Below are positions 1 through 8,519 of a DNA stretch of 64,000 bases, in pieces. The notes below the pieces were generated by a model. That model worked only from the letters and a program-made list of their open reading frames with translations, had not been told where the DNA came from and ran no database searches. Made by a program: the position numbers and the translations under genes. Positions within the stretch are counted from its first letter, which is position 1. Each line of letters begins with the position of its first letter. The DNA is from Pedobacter metabolipauper (GTDB taxonomy: Bacteria; Bacteroidota; Bacteroidia; Sphingobacteriales; Sphingobacteriaceae), in NCBI RefSeq assembly GCF_004362715.1, contig NZ_SNYC01000003.1:311601-375600 (forward strand), written 5' to 3'.

Positions 1-1
1 T

Positions 2-268
2 CTCGATCAGCAAATTAAAGAAACCTACCCGGCTGTTAAACTAAGTCATCAACCCACTGCCGGTAACGTTGGGCTCTGCTGGGGTATAAGAAATGTAAAT
101 GGGTTACGTGATATTCAACACAATGGAAGCACCATAGGCTCTTTATCACACATCTCTGCCTTTCTTGAACTGGGCAGCGGATGTGTCATCCTAAGTAACC
201 AAAAGTCTAACCTGAATCCGGTAATCAGCAGCATTCAGAAAATTGTAATGAGAAAGGACTTATTTTAA
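2..268 (+). CDS. Serine hydrolase (beta-lactamase/penicillin-binding fold), C-terminal part
   Basis: The open frame enters from the left edge and stops at TAA 266-268, so only about 88 C-terminal residues are visible. They contain GLCWGI, then HNGSTIGS, then FLELGSGCVILSNQ. In class C beta-lactamase-like serine hydrolases the third active-site motif is K/H-x-G on the beta-3 strand, and HNG followed by a strand ending in VILSNQ fits it well. The SxxK and YxN motifs would lie outside the window. These proteins are usually exported hydrolases or peptidases; the substrate cannot be told. The end converges on the minus-strand gene at 276 with only 7 bp between. Confidence 0.8.
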   Translation, partial: LDQQIKETYPAVKLSHQPTAGNVGLCWGIRNVNGLRDIQHNGSTIGSLSHISAFLELGSGCVILSNQKSNLNPVISSIQKIVMRKDLF

Positions 269-275
269 CAATCAA

Positions 276-1397
276 CTATTTTATCCACCACTTTGAAGTT
301 GGCATAATACTGTCTAAAACAACCTGTTCTCCAATCTTTGGAGTAATCACTTTGATATTTAAGACTTCTGCTTCTTTAATGACCCGGTTTATAGACTCGT
401 CCCAGGCATGTGTAGCCAGCGAGAATTTCCCCCAGTGTACTGGAAGCAGAACTTTGGCTTTAAGATCAACGGCCGCTTTTGCCGTTTCTTCAGGCATCAT
501 GTGAATATTGGCCCAGAATGCATTGTACTGACCATCTTCTAAAATTGCAAGATCAAAAGGTCCATAAGTATCACCTATTTTCGCAAAGTGTTTGTCATAG
601 CCGGAATCACCACCCAAATAGATCGAATATCCCTTAGTTCTAAAAATGAAAGAAGACCACAGTGTTTTATTGCGGATGATGCCACGGCCAGAAAAATGTC
701 TTGCCGGAGCCGCAGTAAATTCAGTATCGGCATTAATAGCCGTACTTTCCCACCAGTCGAGTTCTTTTATTTGATCAGCAGGAACACCCCAGTATTCCAG
801 GTGCGCACCCACACCCAATGAGGTTACAAATACACCAACTTTATCCTTTAACTTTTTTATAGTTTCATAATCCAGGTGATCGTAATGGTCATGTGTAATT
901 AACAGCACATCAATCCGTGGCATATCTTCAACCTTATACACATCAGCACCATCAAAGGCCTTAGTTCCAGCATAACTAACCGGAGAGGTACGACCGCTAA
1001 AAACAGGATCTACCAAAATATTAAGGCCGTTAACCTGGATCAGGTAGGAGGAATGGCCAAACCAGGTAATCTCTGGCTTTAAAGCAGGCTGCAGTTTTAG
1101 ATCACGTTTAACAGAAGGTAAGGTATAATCCGGGGTCTTACGCTCATGTGTAGCGAATAGAAAGTCCGCCATAACCCCGAAAAAAGTACCGCCTCCGGTA
1201 AATGTCGGGGTTTCGGATTGGTTCTGAAATGCGCCGTCAATGTATTGAGGAGACTTTTTAATCCGTTCCAGCCTTAATCCCGAAGGGGCTTTACCAAAAG
1301 AGGCTTGCTGTAAAAATAAAAATACTACTAAAGCCAGTACCCCAAGTATTACCGAAATTGTTATCATCGTTCGTTTAAGTATTCTTTTTAATCTCAT
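276..1397 (-). CDS. MBL-fold metal-dependent hydrolase, membrane-anchored
   Basis: 373 residues. Residues 11-30 form one hydrophobic N-terminal segment, probably a membrane anchor or uncleaved signal. The metal site is HDHYDHLD at residues 169-176, the HxHxDH signature of the metallo-beta-lactamase fold. It is preceded by TWFGHSSYLI (111-120) and followed by a HFSGRG histidine and the GDSGYD strand, the order seen in the UlaG/RomA/NAPE-PLD-like branch. That branch hydrolyses phosphoester or lactone bonds; the substrate here is unknown. ATG at 1397 fits the anchor. It stands alone, with a long non-coding stretch upstream. Confidence 0.85.
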   Translation of the reverse strand: MRLKRILKRTMITISVILGVLALVVFLFLQQASFGKAPSGLRLERIKKSPQYIDGAFQNQSETPTFTGGGTFFGVMADFLFATHERKTPDYTLPSVKRDLKLQPALKPEITWFGHSSYLIQVNGLNILVDPVFSGRTSPVSYAGTKAFDGADVYKVEDMPRIDVLLITHDHYDHLDYETIKKLKDKVGVFVTSLGVGAHLEYWGVPADQIKELDWWESTAINADTEFTAAPARHFSGRGIIRNKTLWSSFIFRTKGYSIYLGGDSGYDKHFAKIGDTYGPFDLAILEDGQYNAFWANIHMMPEETAKAAVDLKAKVLLPVHWGKFSLATHAWDESINRVIKEAEVLNIKVITPKIGEQVVLDSIMPTSKWWIK

Positions 1398-1909
1398 TTT
1401 ATAACCGTTGATCTTCTACAGCTGATGGGTTCAAAAGTACACTTAATTTCATTACTTCGCTTTGTTATAAAGCCCTCGTTTATTTGCTGAAAAGACCATT
1501 GTCAATAGGATTTATGATAATGGCAGATATTGGTCTGCTTAACATCGCCCTGAGCATGAAAGGCCAATGGCTTTCTATACCTGATAAAGGAATATTATTG
1601 ATGCAGCAATAGCACTGATCGGACTGTATAATATAATAGTTACCAGGAACAGTTGATTAAATGGTATTTCTAAAAATGGCCGTTTGATGATAATTATAAA
1701 CCAAAGTATAAATACCTGTGTTTAAAGTATAAATACGGTTTTATTCAACGATTTTGATTATACCTTGCAATAAGTCAGTACATTAGCCCTTGGCGATTAG
1801 GGCGTCAGAATTCATAGGTTAAGTTGGCATCATCTGTGTATAGTAATTGGTATACCTGATGGTTAAATAGCGCTCCATCTATCAAGCAGGATTAGAGGGG
1901 CAGAACATA
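1398..1909. other. Long intergenic region with a possible gene remnant
   Basis: This 512 bp lies between the divergent MBL hydrolase and histidine kinase genes. The plus strand shows a short hydrophobic frame from ATG 1513 to a stop at 1611 (it reads ADIGLLNIALSMKG). A second frame picks up immediately afterwards (IALIGLYNIIV, ending near 1655). Together they resemble a small membrane protein, perhaps of YiaA/YiaB type, broken by a frameshift, but the match is weak. The right half carries the 13-bp direct repeat annotated separately. Nothing else was recognised. Confidence 0.3.
1703..1736. promoter_or_regulatory. 13-bp direct repeat, 21-bp period, upstream of histidine kinase
   Basis: AAAGTATAAATAC occurs exactly at 1703-1715 and again at 1724-1736. 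The start-to-start distance is 21 bp, two helical turns, so a dimeric activator could bind both copies on one DNA face. It lies about 175-205 bp upstream of the kinase ATG at 1910. The binding factor is unknown. Confidence 0.45.
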
Positions 1910-3244
1910 ATGAATTTCATCAAACTATTTTATAAAGAATTATCAGGTAAAACAGAAACAAATTTAATGCAGGCACGAATCTTTCACCGGATTTGTATAA
2001 TATCAATGTTATTCATTCCAGTGGCGCTAACCGTTAATCTTTTTACAAAGATCCCGTTTGTTTCGCCAGTATTGTGTACTTCATTTTTGCTCACCGTAAT
2101 TTTGTATTACAATTCCAGATACCTTGGCAACCTAAGAACCAGCGTAATCCTTTTTAGTGTAATCCTGCACGTTTTGCTGCTTCTCAATTATTTCTTTAAT
2201 TCAGGTGTACAAGGACCAACGCTAGTGCTGTTCTTATTGTCTATGATCTTTATCATAGCGGTAATGCCAAATAGACAATACTTGTTTTGGGTTCCGTTAA
2301 ATGCCTTTCTGGCTATCCTGTTAATTGGTATCGAATATCAATATCCATGGCTGATTAAAAACACATATTCATCCCGGATCGGCTTTTTCACAGATACGGC
2401 ATTTACCTATCTCATCTCCTTAATAGGCATCTCAGTCGTCTTAACATATATTTTAAGAAGCTATCAGACGGAAAAGAAAAATGTGATTGCAGCATTAAAA
2501 AATGTAAAAAAAGCAGATGAATCAAAGGTCAAACTGCTGTCTATACTTTCTCATGATTTGAAGGCACCACTAAATACAATCGAGGGATTTTTAGAAATGC
2601 TGGTTAACTATGAACTTGAGGAAGATGAAAAAAAAGCCATTAAAAAAAGCTTGCTCAAGGAAACGAAGAACACACAAACTATGCTTTTTAACATGCTGTC
2701 ATGGACAAAATCACAAATGGAAGGTGGAATACATGTTAATCTGCAGCATTTGAATTTACAGGAAGCCTTAAATGTGGGCATTGAAATTCAGCAGACTGCT
2801 GCATTAGAAAAAATGATTACATTAACAACCCGGATTGATCCGGATGTTTGTATTATTGGCGATATGGATATGATCAATCTGGTTGTGAGAAATTTACTGA
2901 ACAATGCCATTAAGTTTACGAATGAAGGCGGCGAGATCCAGCTTACAGGTAAATCTGTCAAAGGCTTAGCTATGATCACGGTCAGGGATAATGGAATAGG
3001 AATAGCACCCGAAAAACAGCAAAAGTTATTCTTTTTGAATTCCGGAACAACCTATGGTACTGCAAATGAAAAAGGCGTTGGCCTCGGACTCATGCTTTGT
3101 AAAGAATTTACGGAACTTCAGGGCGGAAAAATTACTTTTAAAAGTAAGCCTGGTATTGGAACAGAATTCCAGGTATCACTGCCATTATGTGATCAGAAAG
3201 TTTACACCATACCAAATCATTTTAAGGAAGAAGCAGTTAACTAG
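1910..3244 (+). CDS. Membrane sensor histidine kinase (first of a tandem pair)
   Basis: 444 residues. About six hydrophobic segments fill residues 28-183. A short helical linker follows, then a HisKA dimerisation domain with H-box LSHDLKAPLNTIEGF (phospho-acceptor His215). The HATPase_c domain shows the N-box RNLLNNAIKFT, G1 DNGIGIAPE and G2 GVGLGLMLCKEF. No receiver domain and no extracytoplasmic PAS domain are visible, so sensing is probably by the membrane part. The next gene encodes a paralogue of the same layout. No response regulator is adjacent. ATG 1910 is the only start giving the full membrane region. Confidence 0.9.
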   Translation: MNFIKLFYKELSGKTETNLMQARIFHRICIISMLFIPVALTVNLFTKIPFVSPVLCTSFLLTVILYYNSRYLGNLRTSVILFSVILHVLLLLNYFFNSGVQGPTLVLFLLSMIFIIAVMPNRQYLFWVPLNAFLAILLIGIEYQYPWLIKNTYSSRIGFFTDTAFTYLISLIGISVVLTYILRSYQTEKKNVIAALKNVKKADESKVKLLSILSHDLKAPLNTIEGFLEMLVNYELEEDEKKAIKKSLLKETKNTQTMLFNMLSWTKSQMEGGIHVNLQHLNLQEALNVGIEIQQTAALEKMITLTTRIDPDVCIIGDMDMINLVVRNLLNNAIKFTNEGGEIQLTGKSVKGLAMITVRDNGIGIAPEKQQKLFFLNSGTTYGTANEKGVGLGLMLCKEFTELQGGKITFKSKPGIGTEFQVSLPLCDQKVYTIPNHFKEEAVN

Positions 3245-3395
3245 CAGGTGTACAAAGCGAATAAACCATGGTGTAATAATAACCAGGATTTTAGTCAATG
3301 TGATGCATGCAGATTAATTTGAATTTATGTTTTGCACTTACATTTAACCATTAGGTTTGATTTGCACATCGGGTATATAAAGTTCCATTATTTAT

Positions 3396-3403
3396 TATAT
3401 TTG
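3396..3403 (+). promoter_or_regulatory. Bacteroidota -7 box upstream of second kinase
   Basis: TATATTTG matches TANNTTTG exactly, 20 bp before the ATG at 3424. No TTG element is seen at the usual distance upstream, so the promoter is only half supported. It suggests the second kinase can be transcribed independently of the first. Confidence 0.45.
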
Positions 3404-3423
3404 GGCTCTTCAATAGCTAGATC

Positions 3424-4722
3424 ATGCATAACTCTCTGTCCGGTACGTTAAAACATAAGTGGCATTTTATAACTGGGGATCATGATAAGTATCCTTTTGA
3501 AAATAGGATGTTTCACAAAATTTCACTGATAGGGATTTTCTTTGCATTGATCCTTGCAATCCATAATTTTTCAACTACCCTGCTCTTCGCAGCGGTCATT
3601 TCCATTTTATTTGCCATTGTCCAATTTGTTCTATTTTATATCAGCAGGTTTAAAAACCAGACCTCCAAAGCAATCATCTTTACGGCAATACAAGTGAATT
3701 TGATATTTGCTGCCGGTTATTTTTATAATGCTGGTATATCCGGGAGTGTATCCCTTTTATTTTTAATGTCACTTTCCCTGCTGATCTTAGTTAGCCCGGC
3801 AAAATCATGGAAATACTACCTGACAACAAATATCCTGATGGTTATAGGCCTCATGTTGGGTGAGTATTATAATCCTGATGTGATAAAGCAGCAATATAGT
3901 ACCAGATGGGAGATGTTTGGAGATCAGATGTTTACCTATATGATTGCCGGTATACTGATGTACATCTGCACTTCTCAATTGCGTAGAAATTACGATTTAC
4001 AGCGTAAGTTTTCTGAAGAGAAAGCCGTACGACTTGAATTGCTCAATAAAGAGAAAGACAAACTGTTTTCTATCATTGCCCATGATTTAAATGCGCCGTT
4101 GAGTTCATTAAAACAATATTTGGATCTTCTCAACGTCATTGATTTTAGCGTGGAAGAACGAAAAGATATGGAAGTAAAGCTTGGTCTGTCGGTTGATGGT
4201 ATTCAGGAACTTCTTAAAAATTTATTGTTCTGGGCCAGAAATGAACTCAATGAACTACCCGTCAATCTGCAGCCAATCGTGCTCGGAGATCATCTCATAC
4301 CCACCACCCAGATGTTTACACTTCTGGCCAGTCAAAAAGGGATCACATTAATCACAGAAATACCAGAATGCATCACCATTGTAGCAGATCATAATATGAT
4401 AGATCTCATTGTTCGTAACCTGTTAAACAATGCCATTAAGTTTAGTACGGATAAAGGTGTAATCAATTTGCTGGTAGAAAGATCCGGTACAAAGTGTATC
4501 ATCACGGTTAAAGACTTTGGTGTAGGGATCCCTGTAGAACAACAGAAATTTCTGTTTACACGTAATATAAAGCCAAGTTATGGAACATCCCAGGAAAAAG
4601 GTACAGGTCTTGGACTGGCACTGTGCAAAGAATTTGTAACTCTGCAGGGTGGTGAGATCAGTTTTTCAAGTAAACCCGGACAGGAAACCGTATTTAAAGT
4701 AATTTTACCATTGTTTCAATAA
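3424..4722 (+). CDS. Membrane sensor histidine kinase (second of a tandem pair)
   Basis: 432 residues with the same layout as the gene before it: about six membrane segments in residues 33-185, then HisKA with SIIAHDLNAPLSSLKQY (His220), N-box RNLLNNAIKFS, G1 DFGVGIPVE and G2 GTGLGLALCKEF. Shared detail such as LLNNAIKF and LCKEFVTLQGG against LCKEFTELQGG argues for tandem duplication. The G1 box reads DFGVG rather than the usual DNGxG; this is tolerated in some kinases. No receiver domain or adjacent response regulator is present. Confidence 0.9.
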   Translation: MHNSLSGTLKHKWHFITGDHDKYPFENRMFHKISLIGIFFALILAIHNFSTTLLFAAVISILFAIVQFVLFYISRFKNQTSKAIIFTAIQVNLIFAAGYFYNAGISGSVSLLFLMSLSLLILVSPAKSWKYYLTTNILMVIGLMLGEYYNPDVIKQQYSTRWEMFGDQMFTYMIAGILMYICTSQLRRNYDLQRKFSEEKAVRLELLNKEKDKLFSIIAHDLNAPLSSLKQYLDLLNVIDFSVEERKDMEVKLGLSVDGIQELLKNLLFWARNELNELPVNLQPIVLGDHLIPTTQMFTLLASQKGITLITEIPECITIVADHNMIDLIVRNLLNNAIKFSTDKGVINLLVERSGTKCIITVKDFGVGIPVEQQKFLFTRNIKPSYGTSQEKGTGLGLALCKEFVTLQGGEISFSSKPGQETVFKVILPLFQ

Positions 4723-4773
4723 ATTAATCTGTGTTGAGATAAAATAAGTCACGAGATCAGGAACCTAAGGAAA

Positions 4774-5067
4774 ATGGAAACTAACCTTCAGCAATTTAAA
4801 AACTCATTAAAAACGGAACAGGTACCTTTTAATCTGTCGCTTCAATTACAGGCACTTTGGTACGATGGTAAGGGCAACTGGAAAACTGCACACGATCTGA
4901 TCGATCAGGAAAGTGATCGGGTATCAGCTCATGTACATGCGTATTTACACCGTAAAGAGGGAGATCTGTGGAATGCTGATTATTGGTATAGCCGTGCAGG
5001 AAAATCAAGACCAGACCTTTCATTAACAGAAGAATGGGAACAACTCGTTAGTCTTTTTCTTAAATAA
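4774..5067 (+). CDS. Conserved hypothetical protein, 97 residues
   Basis: The product is soluble, hydrophilic and aromatic-rich, without signal or membrane segment. The centre (GKGNWKTAHDLIDQ, then HAYLHRKEGDLWNADYWYSR) looks like two short helices reminiscent of a TPR-type hairpin: a repeat-like helix, a His-rich turn, and a W-N-A-x-Y-W-Y segment. I believe short proteins of this kind occur in several bacterial phyla without known function. It follows the kinase pair by 51 bp on the same strand and may be co-transcribed. Its last codons plus stop are duplicated just downstream (13-bp repeat at 5055-5067 and 5089-5101). Confidence 0.75.
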   Translation: METNLQQFKNSLKTEQVPFNLSLQLQALWYDGKGNWKTAHDLIDQESDRVSAHVHAYLHRKEGDLWNADYWYSRAGKSRPDLSLTEEWEQLVSLFLK

Positions 5068-5122
5068 ATGGGAGCGGCTAATTAACTCTTTTCTTAAATA
5101 AGAGATTATCGAAATAGACAGA

Positions 5123-5680
5123 TTAATGATTTGGATTCAAAAGTCCATAAATTTCACTGTCTAAGAACTTTCCGTTAACATAATAATCCTGCTTAAAATA
5201 TGCTTCCTTAACAAAACCATTTTTGATCAATATCTGCCTGGAAGCATTGTTTTCGGGGTTAATATTGGCACTGATGGAATGTAAATTTATCGAATCGAAT
5301 CCGAAGTTAACAGCTTGTACCAATGCTTCAGAGATAATTCCTTTTCTCCAGTACTCCGGGAGTAGCATATAACCCAGTTCAGCCCTGTGATTTGCTAAAT
5401 CTGTTCTGTAATATCCGATGTTACCGATCATCACATCAGGCTGTTCTTTTAACACAATGGCCCAAACCAGGCTTTCTCCGTTTTTGAAGTTCTTGTTCAG
5501 CGTTTGGATAACTGCTTTAGATTCATCCACATGTTTTGGACGTACACGGTCAATATACCGCATCACCTGATCGTTTGTACGCAGTGCATAAAGTGCTGCT
5601 GCATCAGATTCGTTTTGCCCGCGTAAAATAAGCCGCTGCGTTTCAAGCACCGGAAAAAGAGGAAGGTTTAAACTTAACAT
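5123..5680 (-). CDS. GNAT family N-acetyltransferase (RimJ/RimL-like)
   Basis: The opening LETQRLILRGQNESDA is the RimJ/RimL signature of GNAT enzymes that acetylate protein N-termini or small molecules using acetyl-CoA. The acetyl-CoA loop region reads GYMLLPEYWRKGIISEAL, where R/Q-x-x-G-x-G/A is degenerate (RKGIIS). The final part NNASRQILIKNGF is the typical C-terminal helix. The longer frame to 5713 begins with GTG; the ATG at 5680 (MLSLNLPLFP) gives the usual family N-terminus and was preferred. The acceptor substrate is unknown. Confidence 0.85.
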   Translation of the reverse strand: MLSLNLPLFPVLETQRLILRGQNESDAAALYALRTNDQVMRYIDRVRPKHVDESKAVIQTLNKNFKNGESLVWAIVLKEQPDVMIGNIGYYRTDLANHRAELGYMLLPEYWRKGIISEALVQAVNFGFDSINLHSISANINPENNASRQILIKNGFVKEAYFKQDYYVNGKFLDSEIYGLLNPNH

Positions 5681-5792
5681 ATATGAATTTAAGATTTTAT
5701 TAGAGATCTGCACTCATTTTTACGAATGTATCTTTCTATAAAAAGTCTTTATGTTCATAAAGCTTTGGTGATAAAGCCCGATTAAGTAAAAA

Positions 5793-6032
5793 TTATTGAT
5801 TGTTGACCTCAAAGCCACCATATGAAACCATATCTGCATTGTGGTTTACGGTTAGCTTAAGTTTCATCCGCTCAATCAGGTCTTTCGCAAAGGTAATGCT
5901 TCGGTGTATATCTGTAATCCCTCTAATTTCTATTCCGTGGGCCAGTTGCTTGAACTTATTAGGCTCAAATTTATCAATGAATTTTTGAAGATCGGTACTC
6001 ATGTTTGTAGGTGTCTTTTTCATATCGTTCAT
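5793..6032 (-). CDS. Small hypothetical protein
   Basis: About 79 residues, charged, with no signal or membrane segment. One amphipathic region (DIHRSITFAKDLIERMKLKLTV) is flanked by polar ends. No family was recognised. The longest frame begins at a TTG at 6041; ATG 6032 or the further ATG at 6023 (MKKTPTNM) are more likely starts. It is divergent from the small secreted protein at 6170. Confidence 0.5.
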   Translation of the reverse strand: MNDMKKTPTNMSTDLQKFIDKFEPNKFKQLAHGIEIRGITDIHRSITFAKDLIERMKLKLTVNHNADMVSYGGFEVNNQ

Positions 6033-6169
6033 TCCACTCAAAAGGAATTACCCGTTATAAGAAATTTCAGGCCCAAATGTTTTAATCTATTTCTTAATGT
6101 GGATAAAAAGCCTGTTGTTGATAAAAAATTAAAAGAATACATACCTTTAAGCCTTTAATCAACAAGACT

Positions 6170-6544
6170 ATGAAAATGAAACTATTTTTAACCATCTTAA
6201 TCTGCTGCTGCATTCAATTTACATTCGCTCAAAAAAAATCAGACTTTGTATCAGTTACCAAATCAACTGCAGCTGTGGCAGACAGCACTTTGCTGAAAAT
6301 GGTAAAGGGGATCAATGAGGTAATCCGGGCAAGGGTCAAAGCTGCTTTTCCACCTGATGTCATCGCATCATATCAAGACTACGCAGTAATCGACCAGGAA
6401 GGACGCATACCTATAGACAGCCTTTTAAAATATAACATCAAAGATTTTAAGAACATCACGGTATCCTTTGGCGAGCCTGTATCGCTTTATTCAATTAAAT
6501 CATTGTATGGTGTGATTATGCTGTACAGAAAGCCGACTCAATAG
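6170..6544 (+). CDS. Small exported hypothetical protein
   Basis: 124 residues with a clear signal peptide (residues 1-20, ending FTFAQ, cleavage before KKSD). The mature part has no recognised domain. Its C-terminal end, SIKSLYGVIMLYRKP, resembles the last strand of TonB-receptor plug domains (IYG-x-x-x-x-GVIxIxTK), suggesting a stand-alone plug-like or secretin-like module. That is inference from one motif. A terminator hairpin overlaps its stop codon. Confidence 0.65.
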   Translation: MKMKLFLTILICCCIQFTFAQKKSDFVSVTKSTAAVADSTLLKMVKGINEVIRARVKAAFPPDVIASYQDYAVIDQEGRIPIDSLLKYNIKDFKNITVSFGEPVSLYSIKSLYGVIMLYRKPTQ

Positions 6545-6569
6545 CATCTGCCACCTCCAGGCAGATGCT
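6543..6569. terminator. Convergent terminator hairpin
   Basis: AGCATCTGCC (6543-6552), a 7-nt loop and GGCAGATGCT (6560-6569) form a perfect 10-bp stem. It starts inside the TAG stop of the gene at 6170-6544 and lies just before the end of the minus-strand gene at 6581. No strong U-tract follows on the plus strand, so it may work as a simple stem barrier. Confidence 0.6.
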
Positions 6570-6580
6570 GCCTGATCTTT

Positions 6581-7585
6581 CTAAAAGAAAGGAAGTACCG
6601 AGAAACTAAAGTTAACGTAAGGTGCATTGCTGATTTTGTTGTTCAGAAAATACTCGTCTGAAGTTTTAGTGCGGTCAAAAGCCCGGGCAGAGAGTGGCGT
6701 CAATATGCCACCGTTCATGCCAAAAACAAACTTCTTCCCAATTCGGTATTCAACACCAATACCGGTTTTTAAATCAATGGTCGTATAGTTGGCATCATGC
6801 GGTACATTCGGCTGGTTCAGTTCAAAAAATGCGAGAGAGCCAGATAAAGACGTTCCTGCGGTCGCCGAAAGCCGGTCTGACAAACCTTTTCTAAATGCAA
6901 TTTGTGAGGGCAGGTTCAAATTAAACTCCAGGTCGTTCTTAAATTTATGCCAGTAAGTAAACAATAAAAAAGCAGGTATTTTAAGCGATGGGTCAATATT
7001 TATAACCACACCAGCAGAATACCGGGTAGTAGCCGTTTGCTTAATTGGAAATAGCGCCGTACCCAGGTAACTGAGCTTCTTAATGGAACCTGCGTCATTG
7101 GTAACACCAGAAACACTTGCCATATAAAAAACGGGTTTGCCGAACAGGGAATCCCGCCGTTGAAATGAGGCGGTCAGGCCAACTGTTGATTTGTTGAAGA
7201 TCACATCATCATTACTCAATCCCGGCTGGAAACTCTGCACCTCGTCTACCTTCAACCGCTGCTGAAAATAGCTGATTGATGTCGATACTGAATTTTTTCC
7301 CCATGATTTGACTGGTACATTAAACAGGGCAGTAGTGCGTACTGTACTGGCTTTGCCCTTAAACAGCGGATCGCCATTGATTTTCCCGCTGATGTCACCA
7401 CGGGTAATGACATCCGTTGAGATGTTGATTTGCCGCAAAACGGGATTTCTAAGTGCAGCTTGTTCCATCTGCATTTTTCTGATGGAATCTATAGCCAGAC
7501 CTTTAGATACCTCCGAAATGGACTGTGCCGAACAAAAAGTTGCAGCCAGTAAGAATACTGTTGTTGGAATCAGATAATGTTTCAT
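6581..7585 (-). CDS. Putative outer-membrane beta-barrel protein
   Basis: 334 residues with a signal peptide (1-20, ending FCSAQ). Alternating hydrophobic strands run through the mature part, and the C-terminus is aromatic (NFSFSVLPFF), a typical outer-membrane barrel ending. No precise family was recognised; it could belong to one of the DUF barrels common in Bacteroidota. It is the last gene of a same-strand series with a LytTR response regulator and a LytS kinase. It is separated from the regulator by 166 bp that contain a 10-bp direct repeat, so it is a plausible target of that system. Confidence 0.65.
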   Translation of the reverse strand: MKHYLIPTTVFLLAATFCSAQSISEVSKGLAIDSIRKMQMEQAALRNPVLRQINISTDVITRGDISGKINGDPLFKGKASTVRTTALFNVPVKSWGKNSVSTSISYFQQRLKVDEVQSFQPGLSNDDVIFNKSTVGLTASFQRRDSLFGKPVFYMASVSGVTNDAGSIKKLSYLGTALFPIKQTATTRYSAGVVINIDPSLKIPAFLLFTYWHKFKNDLEFNLNLPSQIAFRKGLSDRLSATAGTSLSGSLAFFELNQPNVPHDANYTTIDLKTGIGVEYRIGKKFVFGMNGGILTPLSARAFDRTKTSDEYFLNNKISNAPYVNFSFSVLPFF

Positions 7586-7670
7586 CGTTGCTTATTAAGA
7601 ACAGCCTACAACTGTTCAATGGCATAAAGGTCATTACTTAGTACCTTTGCAAAAAGAATAAAAGAAGTGA

Positions 7671-7701
7671 AATGGACAAAGCCATGGGGGGAACGGACAA
7701 A
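7671..7701. promoter_or_regulatory. Direct repeat AAYGGACAAA, 21-bp period (candidate LytTR site)
   Basis: AATGGACAAA at 7671-7680 and AACGGACAAA at 7692-7701 repeat with a start-to-start distance of 21 bp. They lie between the LytTR regulator and the barrel protein it precedes. LytTR regulators bind paired direct repeats about two helical turns apart, so the arrangement fits. The same word AACGGACAAA recurs at 9602-9611 upstream of the cognate kinase. Confidence 0.5.
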
Positions 7702-7751
7702 TTAGCGGTTAAGCAGAATTGAACTAAGAGATCTATCTCGTGAGAAATCAA

Positions 7752-8519
7752 TTATTCAGCGTTTGCCAGCCATTCTAAAAAAGCAGCCGTTCTTCCCTTG
7801 CTAACCGTAATCCGTTCTGTAAGCACTATAGAAAGGTTTAAAGAGAGCTTTCGCGAGAAGAAGCTGGAAACATCAATGATTGCTTTACGGCAGACCAGGA
7901 ACTGACGGTTCGCCCTGAAAAAATGATTGCCAGTAAGCCTTTCCAGTTCGTCGAGGTTTTTATTGGGGTAATAGACCTTTCCGGAAAATGTATGCAGTTG
8001 AACCACATCGTTTTCCAGTTGAAAGAGTGCAATTTCATGAAGTTTTATCGGCTTGATCCGGTCCTGATAATAAACCAGAATGGAAGCGGCCTTAGCCTGA
8101 TCACGATTTACAAGCAGCTGCATCAGGTTATTATATTGCTGGGGAGCTGTTACTGCAAAGATATCTTTTAGCTGACTATATTTTTTCAATGCAGCCTCCA
8201 GGGTTTGACGGGTAAAAGGCTTTAAGATATAATCAATTCCGTTTACCTTAAAAGCCTCAAGTGCATATTCATCATAGGCGGTGCAAAATATAATGGGTGC
8301 GGTAAGCTGTGCGGCAATAAAGATCTCAAAGCTAAGGCCATCACCCAACTGTATATCACTAAATATGATATCAGGCTGCGGTTCGCTTTTAAAATAAGCA
8401 ACAGACTCCTTTACCGAACGCAGCTGAATAATCCTGACAGGTCTATCAATAAGCGCTATGATATTCCTTTCCAGATCTTCCGCTACAACTCTTTCATCTT
8501 CAATGATCACTATATCCAT
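7752..8519 (-). CDS. LytTR-family response regulator
   Basis: 255 residues. The N-terminal receiver domain carries the acidic pair E7/D8, the phospho-acceptor Asp55 in IIFSDIQLGDG, and a KPF lysine (DYILKPF). The C-terminal LytTR DNA-binding domain spans about residues 145-250 and includes FFRANRQFLVCRKAI, where RxNRQ is the family hallmark. Its start overlaps the kinase gene by 20 bp, so the two are translationally coupled. Likely targets are the barrel gene downstream and its own operon, both preceded by GGACAAA words. Confidence 0.93.
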   Translation of the reverse strand: MDIVIIEDERVVAEDLERNIIALIDRPVRIIQLRSVKESVAYFKSEPQPDIIFSDIQLGDGLSFEIFIAAQLTAPIIFCTAYDEYALEAFKVNGIDYILKPFTRQTLEAALKKYSQLKDIFAVTAPQQYNNLMQLLVNRDQAKAASILVYYQDRIKPIKLHEIALFQLENDVVQLHTFSGKVYYPNKNLDELERLTGNHFFRANRQFLVCRKAIIDVSSFFSRKLSLNLSIVLTERITVSKGRTAAFLEWLANAE

